DNA of 64,000 nt from Cupriavidus basilensis. Lineage in GTDB: Bacteria > Pseudomonadota > Gammaproteobacteria > Burkholderiales > Burkholderiaceae. The stretch is taken from positions 682,001-746,000 of the forward strand of contig NZ_CP062804.1 in the NCBI RefSeq assembly GCF_008801925.2, written 5' to 3'. The notes under the pieces are model-generated. The model was not told the DNA's origin. It searched no databases and saw only the letters and a program-made list of their open reading frames with translations. Each line of letters opens with the position of its first letter. Position 1 is the first letter of the stretch. Shown here one piece after another: positions 8,351 to 17,075 of the stretch. The translations under genes and the position numbers were made by a program.

Positions 8351-8779
8351 CTACAGCGCGGCTTGCATCAAGGTGGCGGACGGCGGGCAGGCTTCGCGGC
8401 TCAGCGAGGTATTGAGCAGTTCCGCAGGCATGCAGGCGCGCTCCACGCGCTCAAAGCCCAGCCGGGCAAAATAGTCGACGGCGGTGGTGGTTTGCAGCAC
8501 CACGGACTGCACGCCGCGCGTGCGGGCCTCGGCCAGCATCGCAGCCACCAGCAATTCGCCAAGGCCAGCCGAGCGCGCGCGCTCGGCCACGGCGACCGAG
8601 CGCAGCACGGCCACTTGCCCATAGTTCTCCACGCCGGCGCAACCGAGCAGGCCGGCGTTGTCGCGTACCACCAGGAAATTGCCGATTTGCTCGGCTACGC
8701 CGTCAACCGGCAAGCCGCAAGCCTGGAGCAGATCCTGCACTTCCTTACTGTCTTTTTCGTTTGCATAGTGCGGGCGCAT
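8351..8779 (-). CDS. GNAT acetyltransferase, ArsN2-like
   Basis: 142 residues with a GNAT fold. The acetyl-CoA-binding segment is RSVAVAERARSAGLGELLV, followed by VVLQTTTAVDYFARLGFERV. The C-terminal CPPSATLM resembles the ArsN2 group of acetyltransferases linked to arsenic resistance operons. Those are proposed to acetylate arsenic-containing metabolites; here an ArsB-type transporter lies about 3 kb away but not in one operon, and no arsR or arsC is seen, so the arsenic link is an inference. AGGAGG lies seven bases before the start. Confidence 0.75.
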   Translation of the reverse strand: MRPHYANEKDSKEVQDLLQACGLPVDGVAEQIGNFLVVRDNAGLLGCAGVENYGQVAVLRSVAVAERARSAGLGELLVAAMLAEARTRGVQSVVLQTTTAVDYFARLGFERVERACMPAELLNTSLSREACPPSATLMQAAL

Positions 8780-9100
8780 ATTGCCCTCCTGCCCTTCGGG
8801 CTGTTATTCGTATCTTAAGTTCAGACTGGCTTTACGGTGCCTAGGGATAGTTCTTAAGTAGATTCGCGTACTGGGCAGCCGGCATCGTCGATTCCGTCCT
8901 GAAAAGCCACCCCCGGGGTCTGTGGATGCGGGTTTTCACTGGTGCGCTATCGCCTTGAATGTGCGATAGCGATCGTCGCGCGCCCGCCGTGCTTGCGGCT
9001 GCGCGCTCCCCCGTACGATCGGATGCGGAAATCCGCTACCATGCCTTGCAGGCAACCGGTCCTGCGTTCCAAGGGCAAAACAAGGCAAAAGCGACACTCC
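8780..9100. other. Intergenic region between acetyltransferase and hybrid kinase genes
   Basis: About 320 bases between divergently transcribed genes. The octamer TCTTAAGT occurs twice, near 8813 and 8852, in an otherwise GC-rich stretch and may belong to the promoter of the leftward acetyltransferase gene. The right-hand part is open in the frame of the kinase but does not resemble its N-terminus. Confidence 0.4.
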
Positions 9101-10912
9101 ATGGCTGCGGCACCTGCTTCCCCTTCCGCTTCGCTGCTGCGGGCACGCAGCGCGGGCATCCTGAAGACCGATGAGCTTGGCCAGCGCGCCGGCCGTTCTC
9201 CCGACCATGGGGCGGAATGCGTGGCCTTGCGGCGCCTGGCGAGGGCGCTGGTGTCGTCTGACCTGGCGCTATTGCAATCCCTGGCCGATTCGGCACTGAA
9301 GCTCTGCGGCGCCGGCAGCGCCGGCATCAGCCTGCCCGAGACCGCCGGGGATGGTACGCAGACGTTGCACTGGACCGCCACGGCCGGCCTGTGCAATGAC
9401 CTGGTCGGGCATGCCGTGCCTTACGACGATAGCCCGTCGGGCATTGCGCTGGAACTCGGTAGCCCGCAACTGCTGGCCTACCCGCAACGGCATTTCAGCT
9501 GCCTGCCGCCGCTGTCACCCGAGGTGGTCGAGGAACTTGTCGTCCCGATCCCCGGCGATGGCGAGCCCTGGGGCACCATCTGGGTCCTGACGCATGATCA
9601 CGGGCGCGTGTTTGACGAAGAGGATGCCCGCCTGCTGGAGAGCCTGGCCAGCTTTGCCGGCGCGGTGCTCAGCATGTCGCGCAGCAAGGATGCCGCGATC
9701 GCCGAAGCCGCGCAGGCCCGGGCCGCGCGCGAGGCGCTGCAACTGTCGGACAAACGCAAGGACGAATTCCTCGCCATGCTTGGGCATGAGCTGCGCAACC
9801 CGATCGCTGCCATCGACAGCGCGATCAAGGTCAGCAAGCGGCTCGCGCAGGTGCAGCAGGCTGGCGCCGGCATGCTGGATATCGCCGAGCGGCAGATGCG
9901 CCAGCTCAAGCGCCTCACCGACGACCTGCTCGATGCCTCGCGCATCAAGCAAGGCAAGGTGCCGATCGTGCGCACCCACGGCAATATGCAGGACATCGTG
10001 GCCGATGCGCTTTCCTCCGTAGCATCGGATATCGAATGGCACGGCAATGTGCTGACCACGGACCTGCCCGAGACACCCGTCATGGTGTACGCGGATACGG
10101 CGCGGCTGACACAGGTGGTCACCAACCTGTTGTCCAATGCGATCAAGTACACGCCGCGCTGCGGCGCCATGGCGCTGTCGGTCCGGGTGGAGCCATCGCC
10201 CCGCGGCGAGGCGCCGGCAGAGCACAACGCCGGCAACGCTGGCGGCGCGCCGGCGCCGGAGATCGATCCCGATCGCATGGGCACCCTGGTGATCACCGTC
10301 AAGGACGATGGCATCGGCATCGATCCGGCGTTCCTGCCCAATGTGCTGGATATGTTCAGCCAGTACGCAAGCGAACCGCAAGGCGGCGGCCTTGGCGTGG
10401 GCCTGGCCATCGTCAAGCGCATGGTGGAGCTGCACAACGGCACGGTGACGGTGCACAGCGATGGCAAGGGCCTGGGCACGACGGTGCAGGCGCGCCTGCC
10501 CGTGGTCTGCGCTCATGCAGGGGCGCCCAGCGCCGGGCAGGCGGGCACGCTTGCGGCGATGCGCATCCTGCTGGTGGACGACAATACCGAAGCCCTGCGG
10601 GCGCTAGGCATGTTGCTGGAGATGGACGGGCACGAGGTCAAGCTCGCCGTCAGCGGCGAAGACGCGCTGGAGATCGCGCAAGGGTTCACGCCCGACGTGG
10701 CGCTGATCGATATCGGCCTGCCAGGCATCGACGGCTTCCAGCTGGCGCAACACCTGCGTGAGCTACCCGCCTTCGCGCGCACCCGCCTGGTGGCATTGAG
10801 CGGCTATGCCTCGGAAGCCGACAAGGCCCGGGGCGCGGCAGCCGGCTTTGATTCCCACCTGACCAAGCCACTGGCGCTGGAAGCCCTGGCGGAGGTCCTG
10901 TCGCGGCAGTAG
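9101..10912 (+). CDS. Cytoplasmic hybrid histidine kinase (GAF, HisKA, HATPase, receiver)
   Basis: About 603 residues. Order: GAF-type sensory domain (about 40-190), HisKA dimerisation domain with the phospho-accepting histidine H229 in MLGHELRNP, HATPase_c with DDGIGIDPAFLPNVLDMFSQ and GLGVGLAIVK, and a C-terminal receiver domain with RILLVDDN and the phospho-accepting D537 in LIDIGLPG, plus the conserved lysine in HLTKPL. No membrane segment, so it senses an internal signal through the GAF domain. There is no DNA-binding regulator beside it; signal flow beyond the receiver domain is unknown. The start is uncertain: ATG 9101 is preferred, ATG 9041 is possible, and neither has a strong ribosome-binding site. 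Confidence 0.92.
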   Translation: MAAAPASPSASLLRARSAGILKTDELGQRAGRSPDHGAECVALRRLARALVSSDLALLQSLADSALKLCGAGSAGISLPETAGDGTQTLHWTATAGLCNDLVGHAVPYDDSPSGIALELGSPQLLAYPQRHFSCLPPLSPEVVEELVVPIPGDGEPWGTIWVLTHDHGRVFDEEDARLLESLASFAGAVLSMSRSKDAAIAEAAQARAAREALQLSDKRKDEFLAMLGHELRNPIAAIDSAIKVSKRLAQVQQAGAGMLDIAERQMRQLKRLTDDLLDASRIKQGKVPIVRTHGNMQDIVADALSSVASDIEWHGNVLTTDLPETPVMVYADTARLTQVVTNLLSNAIKYTPRCGAMALSVRVEPSPRGEAPAEHNAGNAGGAPAPEIDPDRMGTLVITVKDDGIGIDPAFLPNVLDMFSQYASEPQGGGLGVGLAIVKRMVELHNGTVTVHSDGKGLGTTVQARLPVVCAHAGAPSAGQAGTLAAMRILLVDDNTEALRALGMLLEMDGHEVKLAVSGEDALEIAQGFTPDVALIDIGLPGIDGFQLAQHLRELPAFARTRLVALSGYASEADKARGAAAGFDSHLTKPLALEALAEVLSRQ

Positions 10913-11263
10913 CAGGTGGCCACGGCGCGGGATGCAAGGCCCCCCATCCCGCCGCTCTCCCTGTAGGACATCACCCCACCCGAATCAGAATCCCCCCTAC
11001 GGCAGTGTCGTGCCAGCCACTCCATACTGGAGAGACACCAACCCTATTGCCGTCGAATGCTTGCCTTCCTGCTGCTCACCCTCGCCGGCTTCGGGGTCAT
11101 CGTGATCGTCATCTGCCTGACCAAGTAAGCCAAGCGCACCATCAGCGCTAACTATCCCTGGAAACCTCTTGCTCCGCCCGATCTGTCACGCTAAGCTTCG
11201 CCCTGCATTGTATGCAAAACGTGAACACAAAATAAATCTGAACCCAATCAGGAGACAAGCGCG
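10913..11263. other. Intergenic region with possible tiny membrane peptide gene
   Basis: Holds the 23-codon frame at 11057-11128 listed separately. The last 80 bases before 11264 are AT-rich (for example ACACAAAATAAAT) and are probably the promoter of the small membrane protein gene. Confidence 0.5.
11057..11128 (+). CDS. Possible 23-residue single-span membrane peptide
   Basis: ATG to TAA encodes MLAFLLLTLAGFGVIVIVICLTK, written here in two parts: MLAFLLLTLAG then FGVIVIVICLTK. Apart from the final lysine nearly every residue is hydrophobic, giving one membrane span with a positive C-terminus, the composition typical of bacterial small membrane proteins. The ribosome-binding site is weak, and the frame is too short for codon statistics. 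Conservation in related genomes would decide it. Confidence 0.35.
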   Translation: MLAFLLLTLAGFGVIVIVICLTK

Positions 11264-11572
11264 ATGGATCTGGCGCAACAGTACATTCCCAATCTGCTCA
11301 ATGGCCTGGAGTGGTCCGGCTGCGCGCTGGCGATGAGCGGCTCTTTGCTGGTGGCCTTGCACAACAAGGCGTCGCGCTGGGGCTGGATCGCCTACCTGTG
11401 CTCCAACATCGTGTGGAGCGTGTTCGCCCTGGTGACCGGCACCTACGGCCTGTTCGTGCAGCAACTGGGCTTTACCGCGACCAGCATCTACGGCCTGTAC
11501 CGCCATACGCAATTTCACCGGCAGCAAGAGAGCGGGCAAGGTGCCGGGCAGCCCACGCCTGATCCGGCCTGA
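11264..11572 (+). CDS. Small membrane protein, PnuC-like fold suspected
   Basis: 102 residues with three hydrophobic spans (about 18-35, 38-58 and 62-80) and a polar tail. The stretch NKASRWGWIAYLCSNIVW and the following GLFVQQLGF resemble half of a PnuC/SWEET-type transporter or the small phage-associated PnuC-like proteins; similarity is suggestive only. AGGAGA lies nine bases before the ATG. It converges on the ArsB-type gene with 20 bases between stops. No function is assigned. Confidence 0.7.
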   Translation: MDLAQQYIPNLLNGLEWSGCALAMSGSLLVALHNKASRWGWIAYLCSNIVWSVFALVTGTYGLFVQQLGFTATSIYGLYRHTQFHRQQESGQGAGQPTPDPA

Positions 11573-11592
11573 TGCACTAACCTCGGCGGCGC

Positions 11593-12852
11593 TTAAAGCA
11601 GCAGCGTGGCCAGGGCCGGCACCAAGGCCAGCGGCATCACCAGCGCGCCAATGCGCAGGAACTGCAGCGCGCCGACGTGCTGGCCCTCGCGCCGCAGCGC
11701 GGTCAGCCATAGCAGGGTCGCCAGCGAGCCGGTCACCGACAGGTTGGGCCCGAGGTCGATGCCGATCAGCACCGCGTCGGTGACCTGCGTGGAGGCATGG
11801 CTGGCCGCCAGCGCCGAGGACGCGAACAGCCCGGCCGGCAGGTTGTTGACCACGTTGGACACCAGCGCCACCGTGCCGCCGGTTACCCAGACGCCGGCCG
11901 TGGGCGACTGTTGCGACAGTGCCTGCACGACGTGGGCGAGCTTGCTGATCAGGCCGGTCTGCTCCAGGCCGGCCACCAGCACGAACAGCCCCGCCACCAG
12001 CGGCAGCACGCCCCAGGAGATCTCGCGCAGCGCCGGCAGGCACAAGCCGGGCCGGCAGGCGCAGACCAGCAGCAGCGTCGCCACGCCGGCCAGGCAGGTC
12101 GGCCAGCCCAGGTCGGCGCCCAGCAGCGAGGCCGTCAGCAGCACTAGGCCCATGACCACGATGCCGGCGGCGGTCAGCTTGGCCTCCAGCGACAGCGGCG
12201 GCACTGGCACGTCGGTCGCGATGCGCTCGCGCAGCGCGTCGCGCTGGGTCCAGTAGAGCGCGGCGAAGGTGGCCACGATGGCCACCAGCGACGGCAGCGT
12301 GAAGCGCGCCAGCCAGCCCATCAGCGACGGCATGTGCTCGCCGAAGATGACCAGGTTGGCGGGGTTCGAGATCGGCAGCACAAAGCTGGCGGCGTTGGCG
12401 ATGAACGCGCAGCTGTACAGGTAGGGCAGCGGATGCTTGACCTTGGCGGCGCGGGTGGCGGCCAGCACCGCTGGCGTGAGCACCACGGCGGTGGCATCGT
12501 TGGACATGAACACGGTGACCAGGGTGCCGAAGCCATAGACCAGCAGGAACAGCCGCCGTGCCGATCCGCCGGCCTGGCGCACCGCCACGGCCGCTACATG
12601 GTCGAACAGCCCGGTCTTGCGCGCCAGTTCCGACACCAGCATCATGCCGCCGAGAAAAAGGTAGACGTCATAGCCGCGCGCCACGGCGGCCATGGCATCG
12701 GGCACGGCAAGCAGGCCGGTGACGCATAGCAGCAGCGCGCCAGCTACCGCCCAGAAGGCTTCCGGCAGCCGGAACGGCCGTGTGATGACGCCAATGGTGG
12801 TGGCGGCAGCCACTGCCCAGATCAAGGGGCCGCTGTACTGGGAGAATGGCAT
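11593..12852 (-). CDS. ArsB/NhaD-type (ion transporter superfamily) membrane transporter
   Basis: 419 residues with about 11-12 membrane spans. Sequence marks of the ArsB branch are GYDVYLFLGGMMLVSELARK near the N-terminus, FMSNDATAVVLTPAVL, SNPANLVIF, and in the second half SNVVNNLPAGLF followed by GIDLGPNLSVTGSLATLLW, the two re-entrant repeat halves of this superfamily. ArsB exports arsenite by proton antiport; other members carry citrate or sulfate, so the substrate is probable rather than certain. No arsR or arsC lies next to it. It starts 28 bases downstream of the PBP gene stop in the same direction. Confidence 0.8.
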   Translation of the reverse strand: MPFSQYSGPLIWAVAAATTIGVITRPFRLPEAFWAVAGALLLCVTGLLAVPDAMAAVARGYDVYLFLGGMMLVSELARKTGLFDHVAAVAVRQAGGSARRLFLLVYGFGTLVTVFMSNDATAVVLTPAVLAATRAAKVKHPLPYLYSCAFIANAASFVLPISNPANLVIFGEHMPSLMGWLARFTLPSLVAIVATFAALYWTQRDALRERIATDVPVPPLSLEAKLTAAGIVVMGLVLLTASLLGADLGWPTCLAGVATLLLVCACRPGLCLPALREISWGVLPLVAGLFVLVAGLEQTGLISKLAHVVQALSQQSPTAGVWVTGGTVALVSNVVNNLPAGLFASSALAASHASTQVTDAVLIGIDLGPNLSVTGSLATLLWLTALRREGQHVGALQFLRIGALVMPLALVPALATLLL

Positions 12853-12880
12853 CGGAGCCTTGCGGGGGGCGGGTGGTGGT

Positions 12881-14977
12881 TCAGGTTGTGGGCTGCGATG
12901 CGCGGGGCGGTACGCCGGCCGGCGCAGGGCTCAGCGCTCTGACGGACTCGGCGCCGCCGGTGGTGCCGTTGGCGCTGGTTGCACTGGTCGCGGCGGTAGT
13001 GCCACTACCGCCGCTAGTGTCGGTCAATGCCGTCGCCGCCCCCGGATCGGCGTCCGCCGGCGCGGACGGGAAGCCCAGCGCGGCAATGCCGTGGCTGCCG
13101 TCGGCGTATTCCGGGTAGACCCAGTCGTCGCCGTTGCGCACGAGGTTCTTGGGCGCAACGAATTCCACCTCGGGCTGGCCCGCCAGGCGGCCTTCCATGT
13201 AACTGGCCCAGATCGGCAGGGCCGTGGTGGCGCCGAACTCGTGCCGGCCCAGGCTGCGGTTGTCGTCGAACCCCATCCACGCCACCGTGACGATGCCAGA
13301 CGCGTAGCCGGCGAACCAGCCATCGACCGAATCGTTGGTGGTGCCGGTCTTGCCGGCCACGTCCGCGCGCCGCAGGTAGCGTTGCAGGCCTGCGCCGGTG
13401 CCGCTGGTCACCACGCTGCGCAGCAGGCTGTTCATCACATAGGCATTGCGCTCGGGAATCACGCGGTGTGGCTGGGGTTCGCTGTCGGCGGTAAACAACA
13501 CGTTGCCCGCGCCGTCGCTGATGCGCTCGATCAGGTAGGGCTCGGTGCGGTAGCCTTCGCTGGCGAAGACGCCATAGGCGGCGGCCAGCCGCAGCGGCGT
13601 GGTGGTGCCGGTGCCCAGGGCCATCGGCAGGTAGCGCGGCAGGCGCTGCTCGGAGAAGCCGAACTTGCCCGCATAGTCAACCGCATAGGGAATGCCGATC
13701 GTCTGCAAGGTGCGGATGGCAGGCAGGTTACGCGACTCCGCCAGCGCCTGGCGCACGCTCACGGCACCCAGGAAGCGGCCATCGTCGTTGCCCGGCTGCC
13801 AGCGCGACGAGGCATCCAGCGGCGCATCGTTGATCAGCGTGGTGGCCGACACGCCGCGCTCGAGCGCGGCGGAATAGATGAACGGCTTGAACGTCGAGCC
13901 CGGCTGGCGCAGCGCCTGCGTGGCATGGTTGAAGCGGCTGGTGGCAAAGTCCGCGCCGCCGATCATGGCTTCGATGGCGCCCGATCTGCTGTCCAGCGAG
14001 ACCAGCGCGGCCTGCGGCGCTGCTTGCTGGCCATGGCGCTTGCCGTACTGGTCCAGGCCCGCGTGCACAGCCTCGTAGGCCAGGCTTTGCCGCACCGACG
14101 ATACCGTGGTGTAGACATTGAGGCCGCGGGTATAGGCGGCCTCGCCAAAGCGGTCGTAGGCGAGCTGGCGGGCCAGCTCCGCCACGTACTCGGCGTGCCC
14201 GTCAAAGCGGCCGTTATGCGAGCCGGCCACCTTCAGCGTTTCCGCGCGGGCCGCCTGGTATTGCTGGTGCGAGATCATGCCGAGGGCCTGCATGCGTCCC
14301 AGCACATATTGCTGGCGCAGCTTGGCGCGCGGGAAATTGACCACGGGATTCATGGTCGACGGCGCCTTGGGCAGGCCGGCCAGCATCGCGGTTTCCGCCA
14401 GCGACAGCGCCTCCAGCGGTTTGCCGAAGTACGCCTGCGCCGCGCTGCCAAAGCCGTAGGCATGCTCGCCCAGGTAGACCTGGTTCATGTACAGCTCGAG
14501 GATGCGGTCTTTCGGCAGGGAGCGGTCGATCTTCCAGGCCAGCAGGATTTCATACCATTTGCGCGAGAGCGTTTTCTCGCGCGACAGGTAGAAGTTGCGC
14601 GCCACCTGCATGGTGATCGTGGAGGCGCCCTGGGCGTAGCCCTCGCCGATATTGGCGAGCGCGGCGCGGAAAATCCCAGGGACATCCACGCCGGCGTGCT
14701 GGTAGAACTGATCGTCTTCCGCCGCCAGCAGCGCGTTGGACATCTGCTTGGGCATGCGCTCCAGCGGGACGAACTCGCGGTGCTCGGTGCCGAACTCGCC
14801 AATCAGCACGTTGTCGCTGGTAAAGATCCGCAGCGGCAGGTCGGGGCGGTAGTCCCGCAGCGCATCGACGGCGGGGAGTTGACGAAGGCTCACCACGGCG
14901 GCGAACCCAACTAGCAGGGTGGAGGCTGCAGCCAGCGCCAGGGTGACGCTTACTGCCTTTGCAACGACTCTTTTCAT
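12881..14977 (-). CDS. Bifunctional penicillin-binding protein of the PBP1A type
   Basis: 698 residues. An N-terminal cytoplasmic tail and single membrane anchor (about 10-30) precede a GT51 peptidoglycan glycosyltransferase domain with catalytic E87 in AAEDDQFYQHAG and QGASTITMQVARN, then a transpeptidase domain with the active serine S361 in PGSTFKPF (S-x-x-K), the SRN motif and K543-T-G-T. It polymerises and cross-links cell-wall glycan in the periplasm. It is about 80-100 residues shorter than the housekeeping PBP1A of related bacteria, and its C-terminal tail is low in complexity (Thr/Ser/Ala/Gly), so it may be an accessory paralogue. Confidence 0.9.
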   Translation of the reverse strand: MKRVVAKAVSVTLALAAASTLLVGFAAVVSLRQLPAVDALRDYRPDLPLRIFTSDNVLIGEFGTEHREFVPLERMPKQMSNALLAAEDDQFYQHAGVDVPGIFRAALANIGEGYAQGASTITMQVARNFYLSREKTLSRKWYEILLAWKIDRSLPKDRILELYMNQVYLGEHAYGFGSAAQAYFGKPLEALSLAETAMLAGLPKAPSTMNPVVNFPRAKLRQQYVLGRMQALGMISHQQYQAARAETLKVAGSHNGRFDGHAEYVAELARQLAYDRFGEAAYTRGLNVYTTVSSVRQSLAYEAVHAGLDQYGKRHGQQAAPQAALVSLDSRSGAIEAMIGGADFATSRFNHATQALRQPGSTFKPFIYSAALERGVSATTLINDAPLDASSRWQPGNDDGRFLGAVSVRQALAESRNLPAIRTLQTIGIPYAVDYAGKFGFSEQRLPRYLPMALGTGTTTPLRLAAAYGVFASEGYRTEPYLIERISDGAGNVLFTADSEPQPHRVIPERNAYVMNSLLRSVVTSGTGAGLQRYLRRADVAGKTGTTNDSVDGWFAGYASGIVTVAWMGFDDNRSLGRHEFGATTALPIWASYMEGRLAGQPEVEFVAPKNLVRNGDDWVYPEYADGSHGIAALGFPSAPADADPGAATALTDTSGGSGTTAATSATSANGTTGGAESVRALSPAPAGVPPRASQPTT

Positions 14978-14986
14978 GCGCGCATT

Positions 14987-15943
14987 CTACCTTGGGGCGA
15001 AGATCGGGAAGCCGGGCATACCATCCGGGGCGTTCGCCGCTGCCGGTTCTTCGCCATCGGCCCGGGGCACTTCCGGCGCAACCGGCCGGGCGCCGGGCCG
15101 GCCTACCTGCTGGGCGAACTCCGCCAGCGCGCGCCAGGTCTCGGGCTGCTCGATGATGGTGAAATGGTTGGTGCCCGGCATCATCTGCTGCGCCACGTGG
15201 CCGGGCCAGGCCGCGATCAGGCGCTCCGAGCATTCGTGGGGCACCACCTCGTCGACCTCGGCCAGCAGCACCTTGGTGCTCTGCACCACTTTCTTGCAGT
15301 GGGAGATCGAGTCGAAGTGATGGCGCATCAGTTGCCGCAGCGGCACCAGCGGGAAGCGCTTGCGCACGATCTCCAGCAAGGAGTCGTAAGGCGTGATCAG
15401 TTGCAGGCTCTCGAAATCCTGCAGGTCCGCCAGCTGGATCGCTACGCCGGTGCCGAGGCTGCGGCCGACCACATGCACGCGCGTGCCGGGGAACTTGCGG
15501 CGCAGGTGCAGCAGGAACTGGCTGGCGTCCGCCACGGCGGCGGCTTCGGAGGGCTGGCCGTCCGAGTGGCCCAGGCCGCGGTAGTCCATGGTGGCAAAGC
15601 CCACGCCCGGCGGCAGCCAGGCCAGGTATTGCATGGTGTCCAGTACATCCTCGCCGCGCCCGGGCAGGTAGAACAGCAGGTCGCGCGCGGTTTGTGCGTT
15701 GCGCACGGTTTCCCCGGTTTCCGCGTCCTGTTCGCCTTGGGCGCCGTAGACATAGCCGCGCAGGAAGCCGCCAGGCACTTCGTGCGAGTAAGCGGAAATG
15801 CCCTCGGGCAGGTCCCGTGGCGGGCGCCGGCGAGCGTCGAACAGCAGCCTGCCTTGGTTCAGCGTGAGGTAGGTCCAGTAGCAGGTGAAGCCGCCTGCGG
15901 TCAGCAGGACGGCGGCGAGGGCCTTGCGTGAATGGGGTGGCAT
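14987..15943 (-). CDS. Membrane-anchored alpha/beta hydrolase
   Basis: 318 residues. A hydrophobic N-terminal segment (about 8-26) should anchor it to the inner membrane or export it. The hydrolase core shows the oxyanion region FYLPGRGEDVLD, the nucleophile elbow GRSLGTG, the acid region AEVDEVVP and the catalytic histidine in GTNHFTI. This resembles the Abhd12/13-like or BEM46-like serine hydrolases; the substrate is unknown. I chose ATG 15943 because the longer frame to 16078 runs into simple repeats. It is followed, nine bases after its stop, by the PBP1A-type gene in the same direction, an order that suggests co-transcription. Confidence 0.85.
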   Translation of the reverse strand: MPPHSRKALAAVLLTAGGFTCYWTYLTLNQGRLLFDARRRPPRDLPEGISAYSHEVPGGFLRGYVYGAQGEQDAETGETVRNAQTARDLLFYLPGRGEDVLDTMQYLAWLPPGVGFATMDYRGLGHSDGQPSEAAAVADASQFLLHLRRKFPGTRVHVVGRSLGTGVAIQLADLQDFESLQLITPYDSLLEIVRKRFPLVPLRQLMRHHFDSISHCKKVVQSTKVLLAEVDEVVPHECSERLIAAWPGHVAQQMMPGTNHFTIIEQPETWRALAEFAQQVGRPGARPVAPEVPRADGEEPAAANAPDGMPGFPIFAPR

Positions 15944-16162
15944 GGGTTCGGAGGGTTTGTTCTGCCTGGCTTTACAGCGCAATGCCTGGGTGCGTTTCCT
16001 GGCATTTCCTGGTGTTTTCTGGTGTTTCCCGGCGTCTCCCGGATCATTTTCCGGGGGGCACGGCATTCGACCGGGCAACCCGTGCGCAAGTTCTTGTCCG
16101 ATTCTTGTACGATACGCCTCACATCAACGGCGGCCGGTGCGGCCGCGCACGGAGCCAAGGGC

Positions 16163-16426
16163 ATGACCGGACAAAACGACCAGAAAGACCAGCAAAACGA
16201 CGTCAATAACCGCGCGGAAGAAGCCCAGGCGATGGAGCGCGTCGTCAACGCCACCCGCCAGGTGCAGGTGGCCTTTACCGCGCTGCAGGGCCAGTTTGCG
16301 CCGCAGGGCAGCGGTAAGCCGTCAAAGATGGCGCTGCAGACCTTCGATGCGTCGCTGCAGGCGCTGGAAGATGCGCAAGCGGCATTTGACGACGTGCTGA
16401 ACGACCTGCTCGACGGCAAGCGTTGA
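16163..16426 (+). CDS. Small conserved-looking hypothetical protein
   Basis: 87 residues, hydrophilic, helical by composition, rich in Gln, Asn, Asp and Ala. It begins MTGQNDQKDQQNDVNN and then carries two predicted amphipathic helices (about 18-40 and 55-85), possibly a helical hairpin. The in-frame extension upstream to 15932 overlaps simple repeats and is rejected. I recognise no family. It lies between a divergent hydrolase gene and a convergent VOC gene. Confidence 0.65.
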   Translation: MTGQNDQKDQQNDVNNRAEEAQAMERVVNATRQVQVAFTALQGQFAPQGSGKPSKMALQTFDASLQALEDAQAAFDDVLNDLLDGKR

Positions 16427-16451
16427 TTCCGGTGGGCGCCGCATCCGGCGC

Positions 16452-16859
16452 TCAGTGTGCTGGATAGGCCGCCACTTCGATCAGGTTCCCGTCCGGGTCC
16501 CGGCAATAGACCGAGGTCATCGGGCCGAGCGCGCCGGTGCGCGCCGCCGGTCCTGCCTCGATCGGCACATGGTGCGCAATCCAGTGCGCGATCACGCTCT
16601 CCAGCGTGTTGTGGGTGATAAAGCACAGATCGTCGCTGCCGGTGGTCGGGTGAACGCCGGTGAACCACGCCACGGTGTCCGTATCGATCGGGCGCAGGTT
16701 GATCTTCTGCTGGCCGAAGCGCACCGAGACCCGCTTGCCGGTGCGCGACTCGAAGTCCTCGCGCTGCATGCCCAGCACGCTCTCGTACCACGCCGCGCTG
16801 GTCTCCACGTCCTTCACATTCAGGACGATATGGTCGAAGCGATCTATCACAATGCTCAT
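16452..16859 (-). CDS. VOC (glyoxalase/dioxygenase) family protein
   Basis: 135 residues with two beta-alpha-beta-beta-beta modules. The first metal ligand region is RFDHIVLNVKDVETSAAWYE and the second DLCFITHN, ending with YCRDPDGNLIEVAAY, in which the glutamate is the usual last metal ligand. It most resembles the GLOD5-like glyoxalase-domain proteins of unknown substrate. I start it at ATG 16859; the very long upstream extension overlaps the opposite-strand regulator gene and is an artefact. It is divergent from the sigma-54 activator gene. Confidence 0.88.
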   Translation of the reverse strand: MSIVIDRFDHIVLNVKDVETSAAWYESVLGMQREDFESRTGKRVSVRFGQQKINLRPIDTDTVAWFTGVHPTTGSDDLCFITHNTLESVIAHWIAHHVPIEAGPAARTGALGPMTSVYCRDPDGNLIEVAAYPAH

Positions 16860-17075
16860 CGTGCGCCCCTCGAGGGAGTGAAACGGCGGAGGCCGGGCGC
16901 GTAGCGCGCGTGCGGCAAACATGTACTTTACACCCGACTTACGGGTGGTGCGCGCGCGATGCGCGCCCGGCATGTGATAAGGTCTGGCGGCAAGGTCGCC
17001 ATGCCGCCAGACAGGCCGGCACGATAGACGGCCTGACCCGGCCACGCCGGGATCCAGAACAGGAGACCTGCCGCC

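Noticed and set aside
12692..14914. 740-codon plus-strand frame
   Set aside because: Antisense shadow of the PBP1A-type gene, whose active-site motifs are intact on the minus strand.
15943..16162. Extension of the alpha/beta hydrolase and of the small hypothetical gene into the divergent gap
   Set aside because: The gap consists of simple CTGGTGTTT-like repeats and probably holds the two promoters; neither extension resembles protein.
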